Program-made: the position numbers and the translations under genes
In this document: positions 17,377 to 25,894 of the stretch, one piece after another
Layout: each line of letters begins with the position of its first letter
How positions within the stretch are numbered: position 1 is the first letter of the stretch
Notes under the pieces: model-generated
Told to the model about the DNA's origin: nothing
Seen by the model: only the letters and a program-made list of their open reading frames with translations
The model's database searches: none
Source: Candidatus Zixiibacteriota bacterium
Lineage (GTDB): Bacteria > Zixibacteria > MSB-5A5 > GN15 > FEB-12
NCBI GenBank assembly: GCA_034003725.1
Contig: JAVEYB010000005.1
Coordinates: 70,831-134,830 of the forward strand
DNA length: 64,000 bases
Direction: 5' to 3'

Positions 17377-18926
17377 ATCCAGTCAATGGTGAAGTGAAAC
17401 GCTGCTACGTGTACGCGAGGCTGTCCACAGAGGATCAGCACCGCCGCGCCGAATACTCGTCACTTGAGAGTCAGGAAAAGGTTTGCAGGGCTTACATCGC
17501 CAGCCAAGAGCCGAACGGCTGGAAGTATGTGACGACAATCAAAGATCTCAGTTCCGGCGGCAGCACTGACCGGCCCGGACTTGGGGAACTCCTCGAACAT
17601 ATCAAGCAGAACAAAGTCGATGTGGTCGTCACGACTAAGATGGATCGGCTGACCAGGAATATCAAAGACTTCTGGACACTCTACGAAATCATGCAGGAGC
17701 ATGATTGCCAATTCGTCTGTGCCACACAGGAACTGAACTCTACGACCGCTCACGGCCGTTTCTTTATCAATATACTGATGAGTTTTGCGGAGTTTGAACT
17801 TGAGACAATCAGGGAAAGAACCCGGGCCAAGATGCTATCCCAAGCCGAAGAGGGTCTCTGGCATGGTGGACGAGCTCCATTTGGCTACGAACGCCACAAG
17901 GACAGGAAGGGACTACTGATTCCGCACAAAACAGAAGCGGCAGTTGTGAAGAAGATTTTCGATCTGTTCGTAAAGTTGGGATCGCCGGCAGCGGTAGCCA
18001 AGGAAATCAATGACATGGGCTATCGGACTAAGAGTAAGAAGAAAACGAAGTTTTCGAAGTGGACGATCACTTACATTCTGTCCAATCCACTTTATATTGG
18101 GAAAACGACGTTCGGTGGCCAGAGCTTTGAAGGCAAACACAAGGCGCTCATCCCGGTTAACAGGTTCAACCACGTACAGAAGATGCTGGAAAAGAACAAG
18201 CAGACGCGAACAGGACCTACTCAGAACAAGTACAATTTCCGGCTAAGAGGCATCCTCAAGTGCGGTGATTGCGGCTCGATGATGACACCGAGTCCTGCCA
18301 AGAGTGGACGCTACCTTTATTATCGATGCACGCGCGTATCGAAGTATTCGAAAGAAGAGTGCAAGGTTAGAAAAATCGGTGCCCGAGCAATTGAAGACGC
18401 TGTCGTCAACAAGCTGTGTGAAATCGGAACGGACGAGGCTGTGATCAAAGAAGCGGTTCGCAAAGCGAACAAGGCGTCGGTGACCAATGCCAAGACCAAG
18501 ACCAAAGAGCTCAATGCCCTGAAGAAGGAACTGAAGCCGGTTGAAGACTCAATCGACAACATGGTCCGGTACGTGGAGAAGCATGGCGACCTATCAAAGG
18601 CCATGTCCGACCGGCTACCGGAACTGGAAACGCGTAAAGATCAACTGAAATCCCAGATGCAGCGCCTGGAATTCGAGATTGGGCAGCTAAAGGACCACCA
18701 GATCGACATCGAGTTGCTCACAAAGACACTGCGGGACTTCCGGGCAATCTACAATGAATTGAACCCAGAAGAGCAGACTCGCTTGTTACAGCTTATGGTT
18801 CAAGAAGTTGTCTTAGGGGAAGACACGCTGAAGATATCTGTTTTTCCGTTTGGGGATTCTGGAAAGCCTCTGGAATATCTGCTGAAACATCCAGAGTTTG
18901 CTGAGAGTGATAAAAAGCGGGGTTGA
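17373..18926 (+). CDS. Large serine recombinase (integrase of the island)
   Basis: The protein has 517 residues. The N-terminal catalytic domain has 'YARLSTEDQ' with the nucleophilic serine near 14, 'TKMDRLTRN' near 90 and 'FAEFELETIRERT' with the catalytic Arg region near 140. A recombinase domain follows (about 175-290), then a zinc ribbon 'CGDCG...YYRC...C' (about 296-330) and a long coiled coil (about 375-450). The start is TTG, overlapping the RHH stop (TTGA). The last three codons and stop lie inside the 3' end of tRNA-Asp on the other strand, as expected when the integrase gene abuts the attachment site. It probably catalyses integration and, with a partner, excision of this island. 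Confidence 0.9.
   Translation: MNPVNGEVKRCYVYARLSTEDQHRRAEYSSLESQEKVCRAYIASQEPNGWKYVTTIKDLSSGGSTDRPGLGELLEHIKQNKVDVVVTTKMDRLTRNIKDFWTLYEIMQEHDCQFVCATQELNSTTAHGRFFINILMSFAEFELETIRERTRAKMLSQAEEGLWHGGRAPFGYERHKDRKGLLIPHKTEAAVVKKIFDLFVKLGSPAAVAKEINDMGYRTKSKKKTKFSKWTITYILSNPLYIGKTTFGGQSFEGKHKALIPVNRFNHVQKMLEKNKQTRTGPTQNKYNFRLRGILKCGDCGSMMTPSPAKSGRYLYYRCTRVSKYSKEECKVRKIGARAIEDAVVNKLCEIGTDEAVIKEAVRKANKASVTNAKTKTKELNALKKELKPVEDSIDNMVRYVEKHGDLSKAMSDRLPELETRKDQLKSQMQRLEFEIGQLKDHQIDIELLTKTLRDFRAIYNELNPEEQTRLLQLMVQEVVLGEDTLKISVFPFGDSGKPLEYLLKHPEFAESDKKRG
18918..18926. other. Attachment-site junction in the tRNA-Asp 3' end
   Basis: The recombinase reading frame ends at 18926, using bases of the tRNA acceptor and T-stem. 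To the left is the lower-GC island and to the right ordinary chromosome. The core probably lies within the tRNA's last ~20 bases. The matching left site is not in the window. Confidence 0.6.
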
Positions 18927-18991
18927 CGAGACTCGAACTCGCGACCTCCTGCGTGACAGGCAGGCATTCTAACCAACTGAACTACAACCCC
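18918..18991 (-). tRNA. tRNA-Asp (anticodon GTC)
   Basis: On the minus strand a cloverleaf folds with acceptor GGGGTTG/CAACCCC, anticodon arm CCTGC-CTGTCAC-GCAGG (anticodon GTC) and a T-arm containing GTTCGAGTC. The discriminator is G and CCA is not encoded. It is read after tRNA-Val. Its 3' end is the integration point of the island. Confidence 0.95.
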
Positions 18992-19102
18992 GTTCACCAA
19001 GAAACGATATCTGCAACGCCCGGTGTTCCCGGTCCCTGCATCTTTTTTTGAACCAAACTCGGGCCGGGCCTATCGCCGATCCGATACCCACTCCCATAAA
19101 AA

Positions 19103-19176
19103 TGGGCGATACTGGATTCGAACCAGTGACACCCTGCGTGTAAGGCAGGTGCTCTAACCAGCTGAGCTAACCGCCC
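19103..19176 (-). tRNA. tRNA-Val (anticodon TAC)
   Basis: A minus-strand cloverleaf has acceptor GGGCGGT/ATCGCCC (one G-T pair), anticodon arm CCTGC-CTTACAC-GCAGG (anticodon TAC) and T-arm CTGGTTCGAATCCAG. The discriminator is A and no CCA is encoded. It lies 111 bases before tRNA-Asp in the same direction, so one transcript is likely. Confidence 0.95.
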
Positions 19177-19220
19177 GTACCCCGAACAACCGTAACCGGT
19201 TGCCTCAGTTCAGGCCTGAC

Positions 19221-19248
19221 AATATAGCTAGGATTCACAAAAGAGCAA
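19221..19248 (-). promoter_or_regulatory. Promoter of the tRNA-Val/tRNA-Asp transcript
   Basis: On the minus strand TTGCTC (plus 19243-19248) and TATATT (plus 19221-19226) are 16 bases apart, a sigma70-like pair about 45 bases upstream of the tRNA-Val 5' end. Confidence 0.5.
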
Positions 19249-19354
19249 GCGCCATTTGTCGGGCCAATACAAAAAATGGGCCCCGTATCCGGCACCGCCA
19301 ACGCCGCTGGCCCGGTCTCCAAAGACCTTGTCTGAATTACAATTACAATGAGAG

Positions 19355-19612
19355 TCACCGACTCGAATCGACCGGCTCCTGAGACTCAGGATCCGCCGAC
19401 TTGTCGCGGATAAAGATCGCGATCGGCATCAACACGCAGTACCCGGCCACCAAAAGGACGGGCGCAAAGGTGATGTCGCCCGCGCCCAGCAGAATGAAGC
19501 CGAGTACGGTTACCGCCACGGCAACCGCAAACATGATGTAATTCCGCTTGCCGAAGGGCCAATGCGAGTGGTCGACTGATACGACCGGCTTTTTGTCCAG
19601 CTTTGTTGCCAT
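19355..19612 (-). CDS. DUF3098 small membrane protein
   Basis: The protein has 85 residues. A charged N-terminus ending in 'WPFGKRNY' leads to two membrane helices (about 27-46 and 50-69) with a short 'GAGDI' turn, then a polar acidic tail. This is the DUF3098 pattern known from Bacteroidetes and relatives, which supports FCB ancestry. No function is established. It is a single gene between the tRNAs and the O-antigen ligase. Confidence 0.7.
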   Translation of the reverse strand: MATKLDKKPVVSVDHSHWPFGKRNYIMFAVAVAVTVLGFILLGAGDITFAPVLLVAGYCVLMPIAIFIRDKSADPESQEPVDSSR

Positions 19613-19652
19613 ACGTCAAAGAAGAATCCGACGAACGATTTTGTCAAGGAGT

Positions 19653-20915
19653 TTACACCGGCAGCCCCGCCGGGTTCCCGCTATTGTCCAAACGATACCA
19701 CCCTGAGAACCCGAATCCCCACAGCACCATCAACAACTGCCGGACCTCCTCGTCAACCCAGGTCGCCTCGTACATTGAAGTGCCCAAGAAACAGACCGAC
19801 CCGGCTAACGCCATCAAGTACCAGACCGCCTGCGGATCGTCGATTCGACTTCTCCGCCAGCCAAGCCAGAAGTACCCGACAGCGACCAACCACATACACG
19901 CGTATGCAACTGCTCCCGGAATACCGGCGATAGCGGCGACATTCAGAAAATCGTTATGCGCGTGCGTCAGCTTCCGCGAATCCTCGATATCGGCTCGAAG
20001 ATAACGTTCATAATGTGCGCCGAAATTGCCCATGCCGACGCCGAGCAGAGGGCGCTCGCCGATCACCTCCAGCGAGTGTCGCCAGATGAAGAGGCGACTT
20101 CCCTCATAGTCGCCGCGCCACTCACGTTCCAATTCTCCGACATACCGGTTCGCTACTCCGGGAATAGCCAGTAACCCGATCGCGAGGATCGCCAGCGCTA
20201 TCAGCACTGTCCTGCCGTACCTGCGGCCCAGCAGTACCGCCAGCAGGAGCAGCGTGACAACCATAGCGGCGATCGGCCCGCGCGAGAACGTCAGAAGCGT
20301 GATCAGGACCGCGAGTATTGACGCCGACCAGAACAGCAGCCGCAGTGCCCCGGTCATCCGAGATCGACTGCCGGTCGTAAAGGCGACCAGAGCGCATGCG
20401 GCCACGGCAAAGAAATTGCCGAAGGTAAGGTAATGCGTAAACATGCCGAGTACGCGCCATCCGAATCCCGGCGCCGGATACACCGCATGACGCGTAAACC
20501 AGTTTACGCCGGTGAAATACTGAATCAACCCGTATATCGACACCAGCGCCACGCCGGCGGCGAACGCGGCCATCAGCCACCAGCGAGTCCGCGTTTGCGC
20601 CGCAAGGTACATGGCGATTACCAGGGCGACAAACAGCCACTCTTCACGGCTGAGCAGCAGTGATCGCAGCGGCGTGTCACCGCTCAGGCAGGTGAGAGAC
20701 AGCCACCCAATCCACACCGCCGTCGTCGCATAGAACCAACGGAGAGAGCGGGAGAACGGAACGGTCCGGTACCGGAAACAGTGCCACAGGAACACTGCTG
20801 TCGACAGACCCAGCATGACTTGAGAAGCGGCAATCGAAAAGGTCGCACTGAAGACAAAGAGGGCAAAGAAGACAATCAGCAGGCGGTCGACAAATCTGTG
20901 ATCGAGCGCGTTCAT
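19653..20915 (-). CDS. O-antigen ligase family membrane protein
   Basis: The protein has 420 residues from the ATG at 20915, which overlaps the stop of the SIS gene (ATGA); an upstream in-frame extension is low-complexity and rejected. About ten to twelve membrane helices are present. The large outer loop has 'GDYEGSRLFIWRHSLEVIGERPLLGVGMGNF' style features near 275-305 and the conserved 'HAHNDFLNVAAIAGI' near 325-340, hallmark of the WaaL/RfaL/Wzy_C family. Such proteins join O-antigen or other glycans to a lipid carrier in the periplasm. It is the last gene of the recX-alaS-GGGPS-SIS chain. Ligase versus polymerase cannot be told from sequence. Confidence 0.85.
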   Translation of the reverse strand: MNALDHRFVDRLLIVFFALFVFSATFSIAASQVMLGLSTAVFLWHCFRYRTVPFSRSLRWFYATTAVWIGWLSLTCLSGDTPLRSLLLSREEWLFVALVIAMYLAAQTRTRWWLMAAFAAGVALVSIYGLIQYFTGVNWFTRHAVYPAPGFGWRVLGMFTHYLTFGNFFAVAACALVAFTTGSRSRMTGALRLLFWSASILAVLITLLTFSRGPIAAMVVTLLLLAVLLGRRYGRTVLIALAILAIGLLAIPGVANRYVGELEREWRGDYEGSRLFIWRHSLEVIGERPLLGVGMGNFGAHYERYLRADIEDSRKLTHAHNDFLNVAAIAGIPGAVAYACMWLVAVGYFWLGWRRSRIDDPQAVWYLMALAGSVCFLGTSMYEATWVDEEVRQLLMVLWGFGFSGWYRLDNSGNPAGLPV

Positions 20916-21502
20916 GCAAACAAGTCGCGCTCCAGGAGATCCACGAGCGAATGGGCGAGAAACATCAGTTCCTCCTGGATTCGCTGAGGCGACGGGTGCG
21001 GGACGAGCAGGGCGCGGTCGGCCAGCTTGAACAATTCTCCGCCGGAACCGCCCACGAGAGCGCAACTGATCATGTGCCGTTCACGTGCCGTCTGCACCGC
21101 CCGGACCAGATTGGCACACCGTCCGTCGACCGATAGCACGATCAGCAAGTCACCTTTTCGGCCGAGCCCGTCCACCTGTCGTGCGTATGCGTATTCGAAT
21201 CCATACTGATTCGCGGCATCGGTGAGCACCGATGTGTCGGCGTTCAGGGCGATCGCGGGAAGCGCCTGCCGGTTGCGGTCGCTGCCCGTGCGCACCAGCA
21301 ACTCAGCCGCGAGTCCCGATGCGACCCCCGCCAGCACGCCGTTGGCCGCAATGAAAACCCGGCCCCCGGTGCCGATCACTCCCGACACCATACTTGCGAC
21401 AGAAACAAGCTTGTCGCCGATCTGCTCGGCGACCGTCTTGCGCAGCAGTGCGCTGTCGTCGGCGGCTTTCTTCACGATCTGCAGTCTATCCTGATCATTC
21501 AT
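20912..21502 (-). CDS. SIS-domain isomerase-like protein (GmhA-like)
   Basis: The protein has 196 residues from the ATG at 21502, which overlaps the upstream stop (ATGA); the longer frame adds 42 Arg/Pro-rich residues without support. The fold follows phosphoheptose isomerase GmhA: 'GLAAEL' (catalytic Glu region), 'ALNADTSVLTDAANQYGFEYAYARQV', 'GRKGDLLIVLSV' and the C-terminal 'IQEELMFLAHSLVDLLER' carrying the equivalent of the catalytic His. The usual 'GNGGSA' and 'STSGNS' sugar-phosphate loops are changed to 'ANGVLA' and 'SVDGRC', so the substrate may differ. Being just upstream of an O-antigen ligase suggests lipopolysaccharide sugar synthesis. Confidence 0.75.
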   Translation of the reverse strand: MNDQDRLQIVKKAADDSALLRKTVAEQIGDKLVSVASMVSGVIGTGGRVFIAANGVLAGVASGLAAELLVRTGSDRNRQALPAIALNADTSVLTDAANQYGFEYAYARQVDGLGRKGDLLIVLSVDGRCANLVRAVQTARERHMISCALVGGSGGELFKLADRALLVPHPSPQRIQEELMFLAHSLVDLLERDLFA

Positions 21503-22263
21503 ACGTCGATCACCTCCAGTGGGTGGGCGGCCGAGGTCATTTCTCGAAGCAGGCTGAAGCCGGGCGATGTCTCGAATCGAGTGCCGACCACGACAAACGA
21601 CGCTCCCGCCTCGATTCGATCTGCGCACGCTTCGGGAGTACGGAGGCCGCCTCCCACCATCACCGGAATGTCAACATATGAACTGACCGCGGCGACCATA
21701 TCTTCGGGCACCGCACCGTTGGCCCCGGATCCGGCTTCGAGGTAGACCAGCTTCATCCCCAGATACTGCGCCGCGAGTGCGTGTGCGCAGGCGATATCGT
21801 GCTTGGTGCGGGGAATCGGCAGCGACCCGGAGATATACTGCACGGAGGTCAACGAGCCGGACTCGATCAGCAGATACCCGGTTGGGATCGGCTCGAGGCC
21901 GCACTGCTTGACCAAGGGGGCACCCTTCACCTGTTCCTCGATCAGATATGCCGGATTGCGACCGGAGAGCAGTGACGAAAACAGAATAGCATCGGCGTGC
22001 GGCGTAATCTGTGCGAACGATCCGGGGAAAATGATCAGCGGCAAAGTCGACTTCAGTCGAATCTGTTCCACGGCCTCCGTAAAGCGCGAGCTGAGGCTGA
22101 AGGACGTTCCGACAAGAAGGGCGTCGACTCCGCACTCCCCCGCCGCTTCGGCAACCGAGAGATATCGCTCTTCCGGCACGCGGTCGGGATCGAGCAATAC
22201 CAGAAAGCCGCCACCGCGCCGGTCCTTCGCTTCACACAGGGAATGAAAGACTCCGTTTGTCAT
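21499..22263 (-). CDS. Geranylgeranylglyceryl phosphate synthase family protein
   Basis: The protein has 254 residues with a TIM-barrel plan: 'FLVLLDPDRV' (about 20-29), 'DALLVGTSFSLS' (about 46-57), 'LPLIIFPGS', 'GYLLIES', 'YLEAGSGA' near 173-180 and phosphate-binding 'VMVGGGLRTPE' and 'SFVVVGTRFE' near 200-235. These match the GGGPS/PcrB family, which joins a polyprenyl diphosphate to sn-glycerol-1-phosphate in ether-lipid synthesis. Bacterial FCB members of the longer subgroup are known. It overlaps alaS and the SIS gene by 4 bases each. No other ether-lipid gene is in the window, so the final lipid is unknown. Confidence 0.9.
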   Translation of the reverse strand: MTNGVFHSLCEAKDRRGGGFLVLLDPDRVPEERYLSVAEAAGECGVDALLVGTSFSLSSRFTEAVEQIRLKSTLPLIIFPGSFAQITPHADAILFSSLLSGRNPAYLIEEQVKGAPLVKQCGLEPIPTGYLLIESGSLTSVQYISGSLPIPRTKHDIACAHALAAQYLGMKLVYLEAGSGANGAVPEDMVAAVSSYVDIPVMVGGGLRTPEACADRIEAGASFVVVGTRFETSPGFSLLREMTSAAHPLEVIDV

Positions 22264-24920
22264 CTGGTGAGCGCCTTCTGTACCCAGTCCAGCACAGCCT
22301 CAAAGACGTCGGAGGAGCTGGCGCCGGCATCCACTCCGCCCTGTGCAAAAGATTCTTTGCCGCCGCCGCGGCCTCCAAACTTCGGCAATACCACTTTGGT
22401 CATCTGGCCGACATCGAGCTTCTTGTCGGCAACCGCCGCGTTGCTCGCAGCCGCCATGAAGGCTCGCTTACCGTTGGTTATCCCCACGGCAACCGCCACG
22501 ACCGGGTTGGCCATCGCCTTCTGCCGGTCGAGCCAGGCCGCCATGACGTCACGATCCGAGTCTCCGAAATCGTTCATCGCGATCGTCACACCGCCAACCT
22601 GCCGTGATTCTCCCAACTCTCCCCCGCCCGCAAACATCTGCTCGCGTGCCTTTTTGAGTTCCTTTTGGAAAGTCGAGATTGTTTCACGAAGTTGCTTCAC
22701 ACCGTCAAGCGCGTCGGCCTCCGGTCGATTCACGAGCGCAGCGACATCGGATTTGAACCGCTTGTTCGCAAGCATATAGTCGATTGCGGTCCGACCCGTT
22801 ATCGCTTCCATACGGCGCACGCCGCTGGCAATCCCGGTTTCGACCGTCACGAAAAACGGCCCGATCTGGCTGATGTTCTCGACATGCGTGCCGCCGCACA
22901 ACTCCATCGAGAACCCTTCGACCGACACCACCCGCACCTTCTCGCCGTACTTCTCGCCGAAAAGCGCCATAGCGCCGGCCTTGCGGGCGTCGTCGAGCGC
23001 CATGACCCGGGTCGCGACATCCTTGCCGGAGAGAATCTGGTTGTTGACGATGCGTTCCACCTCGGCAATCTCCTCGGGCGTCATCGGCTGATGGTGCGAG
23101 AAATCGAACCGCAGGCGGTCGGGCCCGACATATGAACCGGACTGCTTAACATGATCACCAAGCACTTTGCGCAACGCCGCGTGCGCGAGATGGGTCGCGG
23201 TGTGATTGCGCATGATGTCCCAGCGACGAGCCGCTTCCACCTGCGCAGTCACTTTCACCGGTTCGCGGCCGCGCAGATCATCGAGCGTGCCTCGTGTCAC
23301 GTGTCCGACATGGAAGTGAAGATCGTTGTACAGGTGAAGCGACAGTACTTCCATTTCAAAGGTCTCGGTGAATAGTCGACCCGTATCGGAGATCTGTCCA
23401 CCCGCCTCGATGTAAAACGGGGTGCGATTCAGCACAACTGCTGCCGTTTGATTGTTGCCCACCGCCGCCATCACGTCGGCATTGACAGTCAATTCACCGC
23501 GGACAAACTCAGTCGGCAGGAGGTTCAACCCAAGAGCGTCAAATTCGTCGCGGTGGGCGAACGCTTCGGATTTGAACGCTGCCCCTGCGCGGGACTGCTC
23601 CTGTTGTTTCGCCATCGCGCGGTCGAAGCCTTGCCTGTCCAGCGTCAGCCCCTGCTCCGCGGCAATGATCTCCGTGAGATCGTACGGAAAACCATAGGTA
23701 TCGTACAAGCGGAACACTTCCTCGCCGTCGATCACCGTGCGTCCGGACTTCCTCGCACCGGCGCTGACCCGCTCAAACAACTGCAGGCCGGTTTCGAGCG
23801 TCCGCATGAATGACTCTTCTTCGGCGCGCACCACGCTCTCGACATGTGCCTGCTTTTCTCGAATCTCCGGATAGGCCTGCCCCATCTCGTTTACCAGCAC
23901 CGGCACCAGCCGATACATGAACGGCTCGTGGGCGCCCAAGAGCCGTCCGTGACGCGCGGCGCGGCGGAGGATTCGTCGAAGAACATAGCCGCGCCCCTCG
24001 TTGGAGATCCCCGCACCGTCCGCTATCGCGAACGTCAGCGCGCGGATGTGGTCCGCGATGACATGGTGCGACGGGATATTGTCCCGGTAACGGGCGCCGG
24101 TGATATCTGAAATCGAGACGATAATATTCTGGAACAAGTCGATACCGTAGTTGGACTCGGCGTACTGTTTCACCGCTGCCAGCCGCTCGAGGCCGGCGCC
24201 GGTATCCACCGAGGGTTTGGGCAGAGGAACCACGCGGCCGTCGGGAAGCTGGTCGTCCTGCATGAACACCAGATTCCAGACCTCGATAAAGCGGTCGGTC
24301 TCCCCGTTGACCGTATGGTCCGGACCGACTCCGTATTTCTCACCGCGGTCGAAATGAATCTCCGAACACGGCCCGCACGGGCCGACGTCGCCCATCGACC
24401 AGAAGTTGTCGTGCTTACCGAACCGCAGCACTCGCCCATTCCTCAGATCCGGCGCGATCTTCTCCCACAATGCGAATGCGTCGTCATCGGTCTCGTACAC
24501 CGTGGCGTAGAGCCGATCTTTCGGCAGTTCGAGTTCGCGCGTGACCCACTCCCACGCGTAGTAGATTGCCTCTTCCTTGTAATAATCGCCGAAAGAGAAA
24601 TTACCCAGCATCTCGAAGAACGTGTGGTGCCGGGCAGTGAATCCGACATTGTCGAGGTCATTATGTTTGCCCCCGGCGCGGATGCACTTCTGTGACGATG
24701 TCGCCCGGCTGTACTCGGTGCGGCGCTTGCCGGTGAACACGTCCTTGAACTGGTTCATCCCGGCGTTGGTGAACAGAATGGTCGGGTCATCAAAGGGGAT
24801 GACCGGAGACGACGGCACCAGGGTGTGTTTGCGGCGCTGGAAGTAGGCCAGAAACGACTGGCGTATCTCGGAAGTCTTAATGGTCGGAGTCCTCGCGTTC
24901 ACGGTTGTACAACTGCTCAA
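22260..24920 (-). CDS. alaS: Alanyl-tRNA synthetase
   Basis: The protein has about 873-886 residues. The catalytic N-terminus has 'FTNAGMNQFKDVF' (motif 1 region) and class II motifs. The editing domain has 'HTATHLAHAALR' and 'ELCGGTHVENISQIG' (zinc-binding HxxxH and CxxxH). The C-Ala domain ends 'GGGKESFAQGG'. It charges tRNA-Ala and clears mischarged Ser/Gly. The start is unclear: TTG at 24920 is the outer bound and GTG at 24902 the next, both without a good Shine-Dalgarno. ATT at 24881, overlapping the recX stop and preceded by GAGGA, gives the family's normal N-terminus ('xKTSEIRQSF'). Confidence 0.95.
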   Translation of the reverse strand: MSSCTTVNARTPTIKTSEIRQSFLAYFQRRKHTLVPSSPVIPFDDPTILFTNAGMNQFKDVFTGKRRTEYSRATSSQKCIRAGGKHNDLDNVGFTARHHTFFEMLGNFSFGDYYKEEAIYYAWEWVTRELELPKDRLYATVYETDDDAFALWEKIAPDLRNGRVLRFGKHDNFWSMGDVGPCGPCSEIHFDRGEKYGVGPDHTVNGETDRFIEVWNLVFMQDDQLPDGRVVPLPKPSVDTGAGLERLAAVKQYAESNYGIDLFQNIIVSISDITGARYRDNIPSHHVIADHIRALTFAIADGAGISNEGRGYVLRRILRRAARHGRLLGAHEPFMYRLVPVLVNEMGQAYPEIREKQAHVESVVRAEEESFMRTLETGLQLFERVSAGARKSGRTVIDGEEVFRLYDTYGFPYDLTEIIAAEQGLTLDRQGFDRAMAKQQEQSRAGAAFKSEAFAHRDEFDALGLNLLPTEFVRGELTVNADVMAAVGNNQTAAVVLNRTPFYIEAGGQISDTGRLFTETFEMEVLSLHLYNDLHFHVGHVTRGTLDDLRGREPVKVTAQVEAARRWDIMRNHTATHLAHAALRKVLGDHVKQSGSYVGPDRLRFDFSHHQPMTPEEIAEVERIVNNQILSGKDVATRVMALDDARKAGAMALFGEKYGEKVRVVSVEGFSMELCGGTHVENISQIGPFFVTVETGIASGVRRMEAITGRTAIDYMLANKRFKSDVAALVNRPEADALDGVKQLRETISTFQKELKKAREQMFAGGGELGESRQVGGVTIAMNDFGDSDRDVMAAWLDRQKAMANPVVAVAVGITNGKRAFMAAASNAAVADKKLDVGQMTKVVLPKFGGRGGGKESFAQGGVDAGASSSDVFEAVLDWVQKALTR

Positions 24921-25536
24921 ATGCGGCGCGGGCGGCGCTGTATCCTATCCCTCGGCGGGACAGGTAATTATACGCCCTGCTGCGGGCCCGTTCAAGTTCT
25001 AAATGGCGAAGTGATGACCACCTTTTTGACAATGATGCCACAGCCAGCTCAGTCTCGTCGCTGCCCGAGAGAATCATGTCGACCGTCTGTTCGGCCAGCT
25101 CCCGGTCTACCTTCTTTTTTCGAAGTACTGCGATCAGGTAGGCACGTCCCGAAGGGTTTCTTTCCAGTGATGATCGGACCAGCTTCGCGGCCACATGGGC
25201 GTCGTCGAGCAGCCCCCTCTCGGTGAATCGCTTGAGGGTCGCCGCGATCACGTCTTTCGAAAAACCCTTGCGCTGAAGTTTGTCGCGAAGTTCCCCGGTG
25301 GTATGCTCGCGAATCGCAAGTGACCTCGCCACCGCCCGGTCGCACCGATCCAGCTCCGCCTCGGCGAGCAGCTGGGCCAGTTGCGGCTCGGTCAGGACGA
25401 TCCCTTCTTTCAGGCGATGTCGGTGAACGAGGGCAGGACTGACCTCAAGCGCTTCCTCCCTCCCGGTGACGTACACGGCAAAGGACTCGCCGGTATTGAC
25501 TAGCCGAATGATCCTGAGCTGTCGGTCCGAATTCAT
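24877..25536 (-). CDS. recX: Regulatory protein RecX
   Basis: The protein has 219 residues from the ATG at 25536, chosen because GGAGG lies 9 bases upstream; the longer frame to 25740 is unlikely. It shows three repeated three-helix units: 'ALAIREHTTGELRDKLQRKGF'-like unit one near 90-115, 'LLDDAHVAAKLVRS' near 125-140, and 'YNYLSRRGIGYSAARAAFEQL' at the C-terminus. RecX modulates RecA filaments. Here recA is not adjacent; instead recX heads the operon with alaS, a known but not universal neighbourhood. Its stop overlaps the alaS start region. Confidence 0.85.
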   Translation of the reverse strand: MNSDRQLRIIRLVNTGESFAVYVTGREEALEVSPALVHRHRLKEGIVLTEPQLAQLLAEAELDRCDRAVARSLAIREHTTGELRDKLQRKGFSKDVIAATLKRFTERGLLDDAHVAAKLVRSSLERNPSGRAYLIAVLRKKKVDRELAEQTVDMILSGSDETELAVASLSKRWSSLRHLELERARSRAYNYLSRRGIGYSAARAAFEQLYNREREDSDH

Positions 25537-25580
25537 ATACTTCGTCCTCCCCGGATTTTTCTCAACTCTGGCCATGATAT

Positions 25581-25608
25581 GGTATAGGTCTCTGCGTACA
25601 AAAGACAA
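25581..25608 (-). promoter_or_regulatory. Probable promoter of the recX-alaS operon
   Basis: On the minus strand TTGTCT (plus 25603-25608) and TATACC (plus 25581-25586) are 16 bases apart, about 45 bases upstream of the recX ATG. It lies in the 358-base divergent gap 25537-25894, in which no gene was found. Confidence 0.45.
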
Positions 25609-25719
25609 AATAGGTAGAGAGGCGACCGATCCTCTCCTCCCTACCCCTCCAACAATCCGGCAAAGTACCGGAGAATATGGAAAGGGCACAAAAAAATGCC
25701 GTTGGCACACACTTCTCGG

Positions 25720-25748
25720 TTGACGCAAGACGGATAACATTATAGTAT
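25720..25748 (+). promoter_or_regulatory. Probable promoter of the DUF4388 operon
   Basis: TTGACG (25720-25725) and TAGTAT (25743-25748; overlapping TATAGT) are 17 bases apart. The leader to the ATG at 25895 is about 140 bases and holds no evident riboswitch. Confidence 0.5.
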
Positions 25749-25894
25749 CAGGTAGGATGACACATCCGAGCTAACTAGTTATCATCTCAGGTGGTTAAGG
25801 AACCAGTAAAATTGGCGTTCACGCATCTCTCTTTATTTCAGTCGCTTAGACCGCTTACGCGGGAGTAACCGAAGCAAAAGGCATAGGGATAACC

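Noticed and set aside
20916-21065. 50-residue N-terminal extension of the O-antigen ligase
   Set aside because: Arg/Pro/Ala-rich, overlaps the SIS gene end, and the ATG at 20915 has an ATGA coupling.
25537-25740. 68-residue extension of RecX
   Set aside because: A strong GGAGG precedes the ATG at 25536, and the extension covers the likely promoter.
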